A program made the translations under genes and the position numbers. From Pyrenula massariospora (taxonomy: Eukaryota > Ascomycota > Eurotiomycetes > Pyrenulales > Pyrenulaceae): a stretch of DNA of 64,000 bases. Of the stretch, positions 12,764 to 24,063 are shown piece by piece. Positions within the stretch are counted from its first letter, which is position 1. Each line of letters opens with the position of its first letter. The notes beneath the pieces were generated by a model. That model did no database searches and was not told where the DNA came from. It worked only from the letters and a program-made list of their open reading frames with translations. Where the stretch lies: contig JAGFMI010000007.1 of assembly GCA_021030905.1 (NCBI GenBank), forward strand, positions 558,001 through 622,000, read 5' to 3'.

Positions 12764-14620
12764 CTAAAGACCACCCGTCGACGACAACGTATCCCCCGCA
12801 TCCCTCCTCCTCACCCTCACCGTCAAATCCTCCCTCGGCACCCGGAACTCCATCACATTCCTCACCGCCGGCCGGTCCCCGATCTGCTCCACGTCGTACC
12901 TCTGCAGCACGTTCGCCATCATCACCTTCATCAGGTGCGCTGCAAAAAACCGCCCGGGGCACCCGTTCTGGCGGTACCCGAAGCCGAGGAAGGTGTCGTC
13001 GAGGGTGACCATTGCTTTGGCGTAGCTGGGGGTTGGGTTTGCGGGGGAGGGGGCGAAGCGGAAGGGAGAGAAGGAGAGCGGGTTGGGGTGGAAGTCGGGG
13101 TCGGTGTGGATGCTGTGGAGGGGGATTTCGAGGTTGACGCCTGGCGGGACGGTGAGAGAGGGGGACATGAGGAGGCCGGTGGGGGATACGACCTAGACGG
13201 ATGGGGTGTGAGTGGGAGTTCTGGGTGGGGAGGTGAGAGCTGAAGCTTACCCGGCGCGGGAATGCTGTCGAGGCGAAATCAGAGTGTCTCATTGATTCGC
13301 GGATGGTGGAGTCGAGGAGGGAGAGGCGTGAAACGGCGTCTTTGGTCCAGTGATTTTCGGGGGTTTGCTGGATTACCGCGTCACATTCCCCGCGGAGGGT
13401 GTCGACGAAGCCGTCAGACGGCGGGGTGCTGTAGAGATCGAAGAGTAATTGAGATAGGGTGATGCCGAGGGGAGGGATAGAGTTGAAATTGAGCATGACG
13501 AGGCGATGGGCGATTCGCCGGGGTGTCATCTGCTCGGGATTCCCGGTGGAATGGCTCTCTTCGAAGGTCCACTGTAAGATGTCGTTCTGGTGCTAGAATT
13601 AATGGGACAAGCTCGGAGACATTCGGTGGGGATATGGTTGAGTAATTGGTGCACTCACAGGCGGATTTTGGCCGTCACGAGACGATGTTTGCTGTCTCTG
13701 GAAATGGTTCAATCTCTTCTCGACGAATGGTATCAACATGCTTATACAGGCTTCGCAGTCTTTCTTCCCTTTCCACGCAATTAAAGGGCCGAGGATTGGT
13801 TTGAGAAAATTTGGCAAAGTAGTAATAAGAATGCCATCACGCAGAACCGATCTCGAATAGCTCAATGAACGCTTGAGAAACTCTTCATTGCGACCTACAA
13901 CTGTTAGGCACCTAGCTGTGGATGCGCAAATTCGACATACAGAGTGGGAGGCCAAAGATAACACGGTTTACTGCCCTTGATGCAATCTGCTCGAGCGAAC
14001 CCCATGCCACAACTGTCTTCCACTCCTTCGATATGCCCCAGATATCATCAAAAGCAAGCGACACCTCGTCAGCAAGTTCTTCGGCCACCGATCCGAAACG
14101 TTTGGTAACCTGCTTCCGGACGAGATCGACTTCGTAGTTGGTGGGCTGTATATTTGGGTCCCTCATCGTGTATTTCGACGAGACGCTCTCGGCCTGGGGC
14201 ACGTGTGCCGCGAGCTTACTTTCTGGGTTTCCCAGCACGGTCCTGAGCTGCGCTGGCGGAATGACAAGTATCGGTCCCTTTCTAAGGTTTGGGATGAGGA
14301 AGGGGATGTTGCGTTTGCCATACTTGAACACGCGGTTAGTGGTTGATATTTGACAAAGTTAATGCTTGTATTGTTACTTTGGCATATCCTTCTTTGACTC
14401 GATCTGCTGTGTCAAAGATCGAGCCCAGCGTTGCGAAAAGCCATGAGAACCACCGCCGCTGGTTGCGGCCCGGACAAGGCTGAGACTCGTAGAATTCCGC
14501 AAGTTTCCGGTCTGTGAACAACTTCCTTATGACGATGTATATTGCAACGGCAGTGCAAATTGCAACGAGGACAACCGCTTGCGTCCGCTCAGGCTTACCG
14601 TCCAGACGTTCGTCAGCCAT
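12764..14620 (-). CDS. Cytochrome P450 A with divergent I-helix and haem loop
   Basis: Five exons on the minus strand (14620-14378, 14322-13941, 13894-13659, 13592-13251, 13192-12764) join in frame to give about 543 residues. An N-terminal membrane anchor lies near residues 15-32 (AVVLVAICTAVAIYIVI). The K-helix ExxR is intact (STIRESMR) and the haem-ligand cysteine is present. Two normally conserved sites are changed. The haem loop reads FGYRQNGCPGRFF where the usual form is FGxGRxxCPG, with Arg in place of the fourth-position Gly. The I-helix reads NFNSIPPLGITLS where the duplicate P450 B has NFVSMHTTSFTVT, so the HTT triad that helps oxygen activation is PPL. No stop or frameshift is seen. 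It may have an altered reaction or low activity, or be an early pseudogene. It is transcribed away from the MFS transporter. Confidence 0.85.
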
Positions 14621-15360
14621 ACTGTTCCGCTATGGTGTGATCTCACCAGTGGCTAAACAGCAATCGAGATTAAGAAGCCGCGCACTTTCCGACATTAGCA
14701 GATTGTCGAAAAGCTACAAGATTTGCGAGGCCGATTCGCATGCTGCAACATGAGACGTCTAGATGCTGCATGCACCGCGCCCACCTTTGTGTGACCTCTG
14801 GGGCTGACTCTGCCGCGCGGTTCTTGAATGGCATCAGATTGTGGGGGGCGGGAACGCCACCGGTTACTACGAAAACATCGTGTGGCTTTTCTTCAGCCCA
14901 TGAACGACGTCTCAACTGACTTTCCGCCCAGCTGAGGTTTGAGGATTATTCCGCCCCATACTGCAGTTCCGTCCTCAGCCGCCGAAAACCTAGCGGTATT
15001 TTATGCTTATGCCCGTCATGTTCGGCTTCGCTTGGGAAATGTCCACTATGCTAGCGAGGGCGGCAAACATCAAACTTGGACCAGGGAAGACGTCACGGAC
15101 CTGCCTGGTCTGACAGCTCGACCTCAATGGATAAACCTTTTCGATAGAGTATGGACAATGTCAGGATTCTCTAAACCCTTTTGAGCCGGCTATGTCAATT
15201 TCCTAATTTACTAAAATTCATTATGTTAAATCCCTTATACAAAGTATGCTTGGTTTGTTGAGCGTTCCGCTACGAATACACGCCATGGACATTTAATTCA
15301 GTCTGTTGTGGTTTATTCGGTAGGCTTCAAATCTCAAGAAAAGGGACCGGAATCTTTGGC
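14621..15360. promoter_or_regulatory. Divergent promoter interval, P450 A / MFS transporter
   Basis: This 740-base interval lies between two divergent start codons, so it must contain the promoters of both genes, and a shared control region is plausible. I could not identify a specific factor site with confidence. An AT-rich stretch lies around 15190-15250, nearer the transporter. Short frames inside it are not supported. Confidence 0.4.
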
Positions 15361-17064
15361 ATGGCCAATAACTCTCTTGAGGAGCTACGGCCGGGACGTG
15401 AGGACAAGTCAGCAACAGAACCGGCTGTTCCAATATGGACGCGCTCATTGAGATTCTGGGGTGTCTTCGTTGCGCTCTGTCTCCTCTCCTTCATGTCCGC
15501 CCTGGACGTCACCATCGTCGCAACAGCTCTCCCAACAATTACTAAAGACATTGGTGGAGAGCACCAATATGTATGGATAGCTAACTCCTTCATCCTTGCC
15601 TCCTCAGCCCCACAACCTCTCTTCGGCCAGCTATCCAATGTCTTCGGGCGTCGCAACTGCATCCTGGTCTCCATCGTGCTTTTTGCTCTAGGCAGCTGCC
15701 TAGCTGGCGGAGCTTACAATCCCGCGATGCTCATAGCCGGCCGTTCCATTCAAGGTGTTGGTGCCGGCGGAATCTATACACTTATCGACATCGTCTGTTG
15801 CGACCTGGTTCCTCTCCGCGAGCGAGGCAAATACCTCGGGTTAATGTTCTCCTTCGCCGGGTTGGGCGCCGCAGTCGGACCTGTTGTCGGAGGCGCTCTC
15901 GCCCTTGCGAACTGGCGATGGATATTCTATCTCAACCTCCCTATCTGTGGTCTCGCCTCAGGCTTCGTCATACTCTTCCTCCGGGTCAACGCCTCCCATA
16001 ACTCCGATTGGCAAAGTGCGTGCTCACGGGTCGACTTCCTTGGCGGCGCCCTCTTCATTTCAGCTATGACCTCCATCCTCTTCGCCCTCATCACAGGCGG
16101 CATGCAATACCCCTGGTCCTCATTCCGCGTCATCCTCCCCCTCGTCCTCGGCACCCTAGCCTGGATAGCCTTCCACATCCACCAAGCCTCCCCCTCCCTC
16201 TGCCCCTCCCCCATCATCCCACCCCGCCTCTTCCAACACCGCACCTCCGCCGCCGCCCTCCTCCTCACCTTCCTCAGCTCCTGCATCGCCCAAGCCGCCG
16301 CCTACTTCCTCCCCATCTACTTCCAAGCCGTCAAGTCCACCTCCGCCCTCACCTCCGGCGTCAACTTCCTCCCCTTCGCCCTCCCCTCCATGTTCTTCGC
16401 CGTCCTCGCCGGCGCCCTGCTCTCCCACACCGCCCACTACCGCCCCCTCCACTTGCTCGCCTTCGCCCTCAGCGCTGTCGGCACGGGCCTCTTCTCCCTC
16501 CTGCACGCCCGCACCCCCACAGCCGCCTGGGTGTGCTACCAGCTCCTCGCGGCCGCCGGGTCCGGCATCGTCCAAAGCACCCTCCTCCCCGCGATCATGG
16601 CCGCGCTGCCGGAATCCGACACCGCGGTCGCGGGCGCGACGTACGCGTTCGCCAAGACGTTCGGGCAGATCTGGGGGCTGGCGGTGGCGGGGATCGCGTT
16701 TGATAATGCGTTTGCGGCGGATTTGGGGCGGGTTGGGGATGCGGGGGTGAGGGAGGAGTTGGGGAGGGGCGCGGCGTATGCGTATGCGAGTCGGCGGTTT
16801 GTGGCGGGCTTGCCGGCGGGGGTGCGCGGGCAGGCGGTTGAGGTGTATGTGAGGGCGTTGAGGACGGTGTGGTTTGTTTTTGTGGGGGTGGCGTGTTTGG
16901 GGTTTGCGTGTTGTTTTTTGGAGGAGGATTTGGGGTTGAGGGAGCGGTTGGAGACTGAGTATGGGTTGAAGGAGGGGGAGAAGGAGAGGGTCAGTGATGT
17001 TGAGGCTGAGGGGGGAGGGGAAAAGGATGGGCATAAGAATTTAGAGACTCAAAGGACTAGATAG
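15361..17064 (+). CDS. DHA2-type MFS efflux transporter
   Basis: A single-exon frame of 567 residues, very hydrophobic throughout, as expected for a 14-helix drug:H+ antiporter. Diagnostic motifs are visible. LDVTIVATALPTI at residues 48-60 is the helix-1 motif of this group. GQLSNVFGRR at about 90-99 corresponds to the loop 2-3 motif A. LGAAVGPVVGGA at about 168-180 is the antiporter motif C of helix 5. The C-terminal tail is charged (Glu/Lys/Arg). Such pumps sit in the plasma membrane or vacuole and often export toxins or a cluster's own product. It diverges from P450 A and converges on P450 B with about 115 bases between stop codons, which suggests a small functional group. The sense strand is strongly C-rich from about 16080 to 16610, then G-rich to the stop. 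Confidence 0.93.
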   Translation: MANNSLEELRPGREDKSATEPAVPIWTRSLRFWGVFVALCLLSFMSALDVTIVATALPTITKDIGGEHQYVWIANSFILASSAPQPLFGQLSNVFGRRNCILVSIVLFALGSCLAGGAYNPAMLIAGRSIQGVGAGGIYTLIDIVCCDLVPLRERGKYLGLMFSFAGLGAAVGPVVGGALALANWRWIFYLNLPICGLASGFVILFLRVNASHNSDWQSACSRVDFLGGALFISAMTSILFALITGGMQYPWSSFRVILPLVLGTLAWIAFHIHQASPSLCPSPIIPPRLFQHRTSAAALLLTFLSSCIAQAAAYFLPIYFQAVKSTSALTSGVNFLPFALPSMFFAVLAGALLSHTAHYRPLHLLAFALSAVGTGLFSLLHARTPTAAWVCYQLLAAAGSGIVQSTLLPAIMAALPESDTAVAGATYAFAKTFGQIWGLAVAGIAFDNAFAADLGRVGDAGVREELGRGAAYAYASRRFVAGLPAGVRGQAVEVYVRALRTVWFVFVGVACLGFACCFLEEDLGLRERLETEYGLKEGEKERVSDVEAEGGGEKDGHKNLETQRTR

Positions 17065-17179
17065 ATAGATAACACGAGGTCTAAACCTCCAAGGGAGAAC
17101 TACGTAGCAGTGCAAATCAAACCCCACGTCATATATCCCCCCCTCTTCCCCCCCTCTTCCCCGCACTCCTCCTCAACCC

Positions 17180-19088
17180 CTAAACCTTCTGCCAAACCCT
17201 CTCCCCCCTCCACCTCACCCTAACCCCCGTCGAATTAAACGGCAACTGCACCCACATCACCCTCATCTGCTCCGGCCTCTCCGCCATAAACCCCACCTCA
17301 TAGTTCATCAGCACATACGCCAGCATCAGCTTCATCTCGTGCAGCGCAAAAAACCTCCCCGGACACGCCTGCCGCCCGAACCCGAACGCGAGGAAGGTCT
17401 CGTCGAGCGTTACGGTTGAGGTCGGCCGGTGAGTGGCACGGTGGACCTCGGCGTGGTAGGCGGGGGAGCAGGTGTGTAAGGTTTGGGCGGGGGCGCAGAA
17501 GCGGAAGGGGTGGAAGGTTTTGGGGGAAGGGTAGAAGGTCGGGTCGAGGTGGATGGCGTCCATGGGGGTGGCGAGGGGGATGCCGGGGGGGATGTGGAGG
17601 GAGGGGGAGAGGGTGATACCGGAGGGGGCGGAGACCTGGGTAGAGGAGGTTAGAATCGATGGTTGATGGGATTTGGGGGGCTGGGGATGAGGGGGGAGGA
17701 TGGGATGACATACGCGGCGGGGGAGGGCTAGGACGGAGAAGGAAGACAGTCTCATTGACTCGCGGATCGTCGAGTCGAGGAGGTGGAGTCTGGACACGGC
17801 TTCCTTGGTCCAGATGCCCCCTGCTTCCTTGAAGACGTCGAGGCATTCTTTGCGGAGGTCGTCGACAGTCCCGAGCGAGGGGTCGCTGCTGAACAGATCT
17901 TGGAGCACGTTTGTCACGGTGAAACTTGTCGTATGCATGGATACAAAGTTGAGGATGAGGAGGCGTTGGGCGATTTGGTAAGGTCTCAAGGAGGTCTCTT
18001 CGCCGGTTTTGACACATTCTTCGATCAGCCATTGAAGGGCATCCTTCTGTCGGAGAAGTTAGATCATTTTCGAACCAGCCCTCTCATAACATCGAACGTA
18101 CTGGTGGATCCCACGGCCGATTTGGATCTTCTCTGTGAGCCAAATACGCTGCAAGTCTCGCTTTGACTAATGGTAGTATTGGCCGCATGCATACTTTGCG
18201 AACTCTTTTGCCGTAGAGCTTCACAACCGCTCCAACGAACGGCCGCAGAAACGGTGGCATCGCGTTGATTACAGTTGCGCATGAGAAAACCCAGCTACCA
18301 TGCCATTCCATGCCTTGTAGGAACGCCTGGTCGCGACCTGTTCTGGATTAGTGACTCGCTTCTTTAGCAAAGGGTGTGGCACAAAATATACATTCGGGAG
18401 TCCCAAGGAAGACGCGGTTTACTGATTCTGCCACAATTTGGAGACAAGATGGCCAAGCTGGGACTGTTTTCCACTCGGTTGAGTTGCCCCAATGCTTCTC
18501 AAAGCCTAAAGCCAGCTCCTCGACGATCCCAGGAGTGAGATATTCCAGGTTTCGTGTGATTTGGTTACGAATGACATTGACATGAAACGGATTTCCATAT
18601 ACGCGAGGGTCTCCGACGGTGTACCTTGCTTGGATGGTCTCATATTGAGACGCATGGACATCGAGTTTGTCTTCCGGCAATCCGTAGATCTGCTTAAGTT
18701 GCGCCGGCGGAACCACAACAAATGCTCCTCGGTCTATGCTCGGTGCAGTGAAAATCCTATTCTGTTGCGAATACTTGAAAGTCCTTTGAGTGACCCGACA
18801 ATAATAGCCGAAGGGAGTGCATACCTTTGCATATCCGTCATTTACCATCGCCCTACTCCAGAATATTGACCTTAATGTTACTCGTGCCCATGCAAACCAT
18901 TCATCCTTTAAGCCAGAAGTTGGATGAGAATTCCAGAACTTAGTTTGAGCTTCATTTCGAAGCTTTGGGCGGGTCCAAGCAGTAAATATTGACCAGAGCA
19001 GTGGTACAAGTGCAGGCGATAGAATAAGAGATGTTGAGTTGGACGCAGCCTCTTGAAATTCGGGATTGATTCTAACAGATGAATTCAT
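17180..19088 (-). CDS. Cytochrome P450 B (duplicate of P450 A, canonical motifs)
   Basis: Five exons (19088-18825, 18773-18392, 18337-18102, 18046-17714, 17635-17180) give about 556 residues. Key features are canonical: I-helix NFVSMHTTSFTVTN, K-helix STIRESMR, haem loop FGFGRQACPGRFF. A hydrophobic N-terminal anchor lies near residues 19-36. Intron positions and phases match P450 A at all four sites, and exons 2 and 3 have exactly the same lengths in both genes (382 and 236 nt), so the two are duplicates. Introns 1 (51 bases) and 4 (78 bases) are multiples of three and stay open if retained, but the family comparison supports removing both. I chose the ATG at 19088 because upstream in-frame ATGs at 19130 and 19154 add only residues without similarity to P450 A. 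The group resembles fungal ent-kaurene-oxidase-like P450s; the substrate is unknown. Confidence 0.87.
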
Positions 19089-20875
19089 GTTGCTGGTATT
19101 CTCGGTTTCCCGGATGCTCAAATTGTGCATACCATAGGAAATTCTACCGTACATTCATGTAAAACCGAACCCCTCGAGCGGTCAGTCGAGGTCGTCTCTT
19201 ACGATCTTAGAGATCATCGTCTTAGGGTTCAGAGGCTTGAAGCCAAAGCGCCTCAGCATTTCGTCATTCTAAGTGCCGAATGCTCCGCCTCATACAAGAC
19301 GCCATGAGCGCCGTGTACGACCATACTTGTCGAACGGCGGGTTGTAGCTTAATGCTCCTAGTCAGTGACTACAATCGGATCTCCCTATTTGTGGGGCCGA
19401 CTTGAATGTGCGATGTCAAGAAGGGGCCAAATTGGTTGTCCTTTTCGGTAAGTGGGGAACAAGCATCGGTGCTACACTAAGTTGTACTATCTCGCTGTAC
19501 TCTTAGTATCAATGGGGGGCTCATATCCCTGCATCCATTAGCATGGTACGGCGGTACAGGTCTGAAACGGTGGCTTTAGGCAGTTCGTCAGCATAGAGGA
19601 CAACATATTGTACCTTCCTTTTGTCTGCGGGTCGCCGGCGCCCAGACCCCACCTTTTCGGTCTCGTATTCGGATAGGCTTAGAAGGGAATATACAAGTAA
19701 ACGTCAAGATCCACGGGTAAGCAATAAGTTAAGGCAAAAATTTTCGCTGGTTCCTGCCGTTGCACTGGTTGGGTAGGTGGACGTGGCTAGCGGTGTGGAA
19801 TTCAGACATGTGCTCTTGTTAAAGTTTGACTACCTAGAACGTCCATACCCCCGGAATGGGGGCCGATACGTAGATCTTCCAGATCCGGTATTTGCCCCTA
19901 CGTAATCAATGATAGGGTAAATGTCACTAGACATCGAGATTCTCATGGCATACGAGGAATCTAGACCGCGGAATGCCCCAATAGTGAGACGTTCCGTCCA
20001 GATCGTATGCCTGGTCTCAGCGGACATCGGCCCCGCCTCGCTTCCACCAAGGCTAGCAACTCGCCGATGAGGCTGACATCTCATCTTACATCGCCTGGAG
20101 AACTTGACAAGGATGTTTAAGTTATCTCCGCGCCGATAGAGCGCTTGAATTGCACGAGCGGATTGCAATCCCTGCTATTTGCAGATACAAAGCGTTACCG
20201 TAATTGTGCAGCATAAATGGATAGCTTGATTCGATCCTCACAGTTTCTATCCCCGCCTCGTGACCGCTTCTGAGGAACCTCCTTGGGGAAGTTGAGGGTG
20301 TTGAGAGGCAAACATTGCATGCGAGATCATGCGAGATTACGGAACTTGGCGTTATTGTCTTATCAAGATCCTCTTCTTTCATCAACACAGCTGTCTCAGC
20401 CTCAATCCCTGTCAGCTTCGTAAGGAAAGAATTGGAACACTGTGCAGGACGGCTAGTTTTCAGCCAATTGAGAGGTACTTGATTACATAAGCTGGTCTTT
20501 TCTTGCCTGCATCAATGCACTCAAGATGTTCAATCCTCTTCTAAAGGATGGTACGTCTCGCTTTCAATTAGCATGGATTTTATCTTGCATAGTCTTAGTA
20601 AGTTATCAAGAAAAGCTCTCCAGCTACAGATAGCAAGCAGCTCAAGGCTCAAGAGGCGAAAAATAATTCCCTGAAGCTGGTGCAAGGTTAGAGTAAACCT
20701 ACTTTCAGAATCCTAGAGGAAAAGTTGAACGCCATTCAAGCAATGAAAGAGACCGGAGATAGTCAATCGATTCCCAAGAGTAGAAGAACCCATTTCCAAT
20801 GTCCTTGTAATCGAGCCAAGGGGATTTAGAGAGAGGAAGGGAAGCGGCGTGTGCTGCTTTCACGCAACTTCACTA
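19089..20875. other. Long intergenic region, possible coding remnants
   Basis: No supported gene lies in 1.8 kb. On the minus strand, short coding-like stretches at about 20390-20120 and 20168-19830 have possible splice signals between them, but I could not assign a family or a full reading frame. They may be relics. The remainder is featureless. Confidence 0.4.
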
Positions 20876-22300
20876 TTATTTCTTCTCTGATCTCCACTGA
20901 TCAATGGTTGTCGCTTTCATGATTCCGAACGAAGGAGTCCTAATGGTAGGATAATTGTCCCCTGTTGGAGGAAGATTTGGTGGTAGTAGCTCGATTTGAT
21001 AATTATCCATACCTTTGAAGCGGAAAGACTCCGACGACTTGTTCGATTCAGCGCGGACTCGCGAACTTGTTGTAGAAGATATCTTGGTCTGGGAATTTGT
21101 GGACCGGGTAAGACTGGATCGAATCTTTGAGTAGAAAGCTGAGTTGATAAAATGTTTGGACCAAATGGTGTAGATCGCAGGAGCACAGCTGACGGTGATG
21201 GTGATGAAGCCTTCGGCAAAGCTAAAGCCCGGAGATTAGGACAATAAGGAAGGCCGGACGGAAGTCAGGCATAACTTACACGCAAGCATCAACAATACCT
21301 CCATTCCAGAGCTTGTCCTTCGAATTGTTGGATTGAATCCTGTACCGGAGGGAAATGATGCTGCATATTATCGCCCTTTTCATGTCAGTGCCTGGAGGCT
21401 GTGGTTGGGAACGTATGCAAACTCACAATATGCCAGCCGTGAAAACCACCGCTAGCCCAAGCTTCTTGCGATTGGGAAGATTGAGATGGTGAATGATGGG
21501 GAACGGAATGCAGAAGATCACAATATCGACCAAAACCCACAACGAGCCCCCAGCAACAGCAGTATTGGTAGGCCAAGTCCCGCAAATCTCACGAAGAACC
21601 CATTTCCCATGCACAGGTGAACAAGCCACGGCTGAGACCGTAGTCGCCGCAATTATGAAAGCCACAATGATACATAAGAGTATATAAGAGGTGATTCGCA
21701 CCCATCTCTGTGGCTTGAATAGACGTAGATAGAGCCCAACGACTACGATTTTGGTCATTGGGATCGACCACGCCCCAAATAAGTTGTATGCGAAGGTTCT
21801 CTGTGGAGCCACGATCTATCAGTACTGTGCGAGGCTCCATCTACTAAAGCCTCAAAGGCATACCTTAATTGTAGACTTGTCAAAAGCAGAGAGTGGAACA
21901 TCCCAGGAATGGCGTAGAACTTTGCCCACTGTTTTACGTTAATAAGTTTCGGTGATTAAGAATGCCTATAAACATACGAGATAGGCCTAGACTAAAGTAT
22001 GTAACCATGAGCACAAAGCCTGCAATACAGAGGTCTGAGTTTTTGTAAGCAGGGCTCCCACGTTAACGGTTTTCATGTGATTGACTTACAATCATCAAGG
22101 GCCAGCTTGCGTAAGGTCTTCAGGCTTGAGATGATGCGTAAGACCAAGCATAGGAAGCTAATAATAGCAAGAGGAAGCCCAACGCCTATAGCGAGGGGAT
22201 ATTGGGATGGCGGATTCACAAAGTTCGGTGGGTCACCATTAGGATTTTGCATCAAAGGTATCGTGGACAGGTCTACGCCCGGAGGAAGAGCGGCGTCCAT
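20876..22300 (-). CDS. Fungal rhodopsin-domain (SAT4-like) seven-helix membrane protein
   Basis: Six exons (22300-22090, 22034-21978, 21928-21864, 21800-21427, 21375-21280, 21221-20876) give about 382 residues. The text follows the fungal rhodopsin-domain/SAT4 family: helix 1 (LAIISFLCLVLRII), then LDDYLCIAGFVL formed across the first splice join, a WDVPLSAF motif, helices with MTKIVVVGLYLRLF and a conserved Cys pair region, a TVSCAPAIY-type helix and a hydrophilic Ser-rich C-tail. Proteins of this family are plasma-membrane or vacuolar, some PTH11-like; their ligands are mostly unknown. The acceptor at 21376 was preferred over one 12 bases further into the gene because it restores a family-like helix. 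The last exon reads through a possible intron near 21008-20959 and still ends in a family-like tail. It lies inside the P450 island, so a sensing or transport role there is possible but unproven. Confidence 0.8.
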
Positions 22301-24063
22301 TCTGGAGACCAGAATTGATGAATTTGATGTTGACAGCTGCGCCCTAAGATATTGGCAAGAATAAGGTTAAAAGAAGTAGTAATCGGGACTTCCTACTATT
22401 TGATCTCGGGAAAGACCAAGTGTGAGAATGGGTAACATTAGAGAGAGATCAAGAGCCCACCGTCTCTTACCACGCACAATTGGCGTTTGAGAGTGCGGAT
22501 CAACGGCTGTCCTTGTAACGCCGTAATTAAAACGCGTTTCCATTACGGCTATCCTTATCTGTCGCAGCCTCTAAGCAAGAGCAGGCGTACAGGCTGTGTA
22601 GGTCGATGGTTATTTAGGACATGTATTTTAATCCTATCAGAGCGGGGAAGAACCACAGAGATGTCGTCAAGGGTGGGTGAAATGGGGCAAGAACTGCCTT
22701 TTCAGTGTCCAGTGTCGAGGTTGAATGATGTTTGTCAGCGTTGATTACCCGGAGTGGCTTGCGTTACGATGCAGTACGGATTCAGCTCGCGACGATTGTA
22801 CTGTACGTGGCGCGGAACAGGAGAAAAATTTAATTGGGATTGTTGTTCTAAGCTAACGGTTGAGGGAGCAGCTGGAGGGCGAATCCTCCAAAACTCTAGG
22901 CTAACCCCACCCGGTAAGGCCCGCACAGATGGCAGCTCGCACCGAGAGCCTCTCAGCACTAAAATTTGTCTGCCTTTGTCATCTGCTGGGGCCATATACA
23001 AGGCTACCTATCATTCTCATTGCTCTGAGCTTATGTGCATTTGGTTCGGTCCAGAGCTATGGGGTCGGTCACGTCGAGCTGAATGGTTTATTTTGACAGG
23101 CGAATTCCGTTCTAAGCTTCGTGAAGGCATAGGTGCCGTGATGACCCGCGTGCACGCCCGACGGGAGAGGCCGAGGGCACCTCGCAAAGCAGGCTCTATC
23201 AGAAGATGCAACCTTGATACAAACAACATTCCAGAAAACCTAAGTTTCTCTCATCGATGACACTAGTGCCAGACGCTAGCAAACAAGCATTGCAGGATTA
23301 TGCGAGAAATTTTTTGCTTATCATCTCTCGATCTCCTGGCTCGGACAAGCATTGAGACTCTGTGGATCTTATTGACGGTCAGGAATGGAGCAACGTAGGC
23401 AGAAAATGGCTCGTATTTCCTTTGTGATAGTGATGGTTGCGCGTTTTTGGCGTGGTTATGTTGGTGGCTGTTCCTGAGATGCCGACCTTTTCGACTGCCC
23501 TGGCCCCATCCAAGCCTATATCTCACTGCAGATTGATATCCTTCACCCGTGTTTCAATATGCGGCATTCCTGACTGGATGATTCACGACACATCCTTCGA
23601 CCCAGCTCATCGACTAAGAGTCATAGATCAAACCATCCCTCTAGGATAACCGTGGTCGATATTCTTCGCCCCATGAAACAGGCCCGAGAGGTCTAGAGCT
23701 GTTCTTTGACCACATGATATGGACGACTTTTCGAAGGCGCCGCTGACACATCCCGATCTCAATGAAAAGACCAGGCTAAGATCTAGACGACCTAAGTCTC
23801 GATTGAGCCTAACAAGGGTTTTTTCGGGGCCATTATGACGAAATAAATGACCTGATATAGCCCTTGAAACCAGCTAGATAACTACTTTGGTTCGAAGTCT
23901 ACTCTGTATCGCTAATCCTGCTTGAGGTCCCTCCTCGAAATGACGTGCTAGCCGAAGCTTGCAACTATTTGGGAACTTCCTTCATGTCTACTGTGGTATC
24001 GACCTCGCAACTCGCCCTTCTCTAGCAGACAAAATCCATCGAAGCCTCTAGATCTCGTCAGCC
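22301..24063. other. Long intergenic region, no gene seen
   Basis: The longest frame, at 22754-23260 on the + strand, has no domain, a Cys/Arg/Trp-heavy composition and competing frames on the other strand, so I do not call it. The interval holds the promoter of the rhodopsin-domain gene (minus) and that of P450 C (plus). Confidence 0.45.

Noticed and set aside
16008-17034. Long Arg/His/Pro-rich open frames on both strands inside the MFS gene.
   Set aside because: They are by-products of the extreme C-then-G composition of the transporter frame, which has all the family motifs.
19830-20388. Two minus-strand frames with possible splice signals between them.
   Set aside because: No family recognised and no start-to-stop reading was found, so it is only noted as a possible remnant.
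22754-23260. A 168-codon + strand frame between the rhodopsin-domain gene and P450 C.
   Set aside because: Odd composition, no domain and no supporting splice structure; probably chance.
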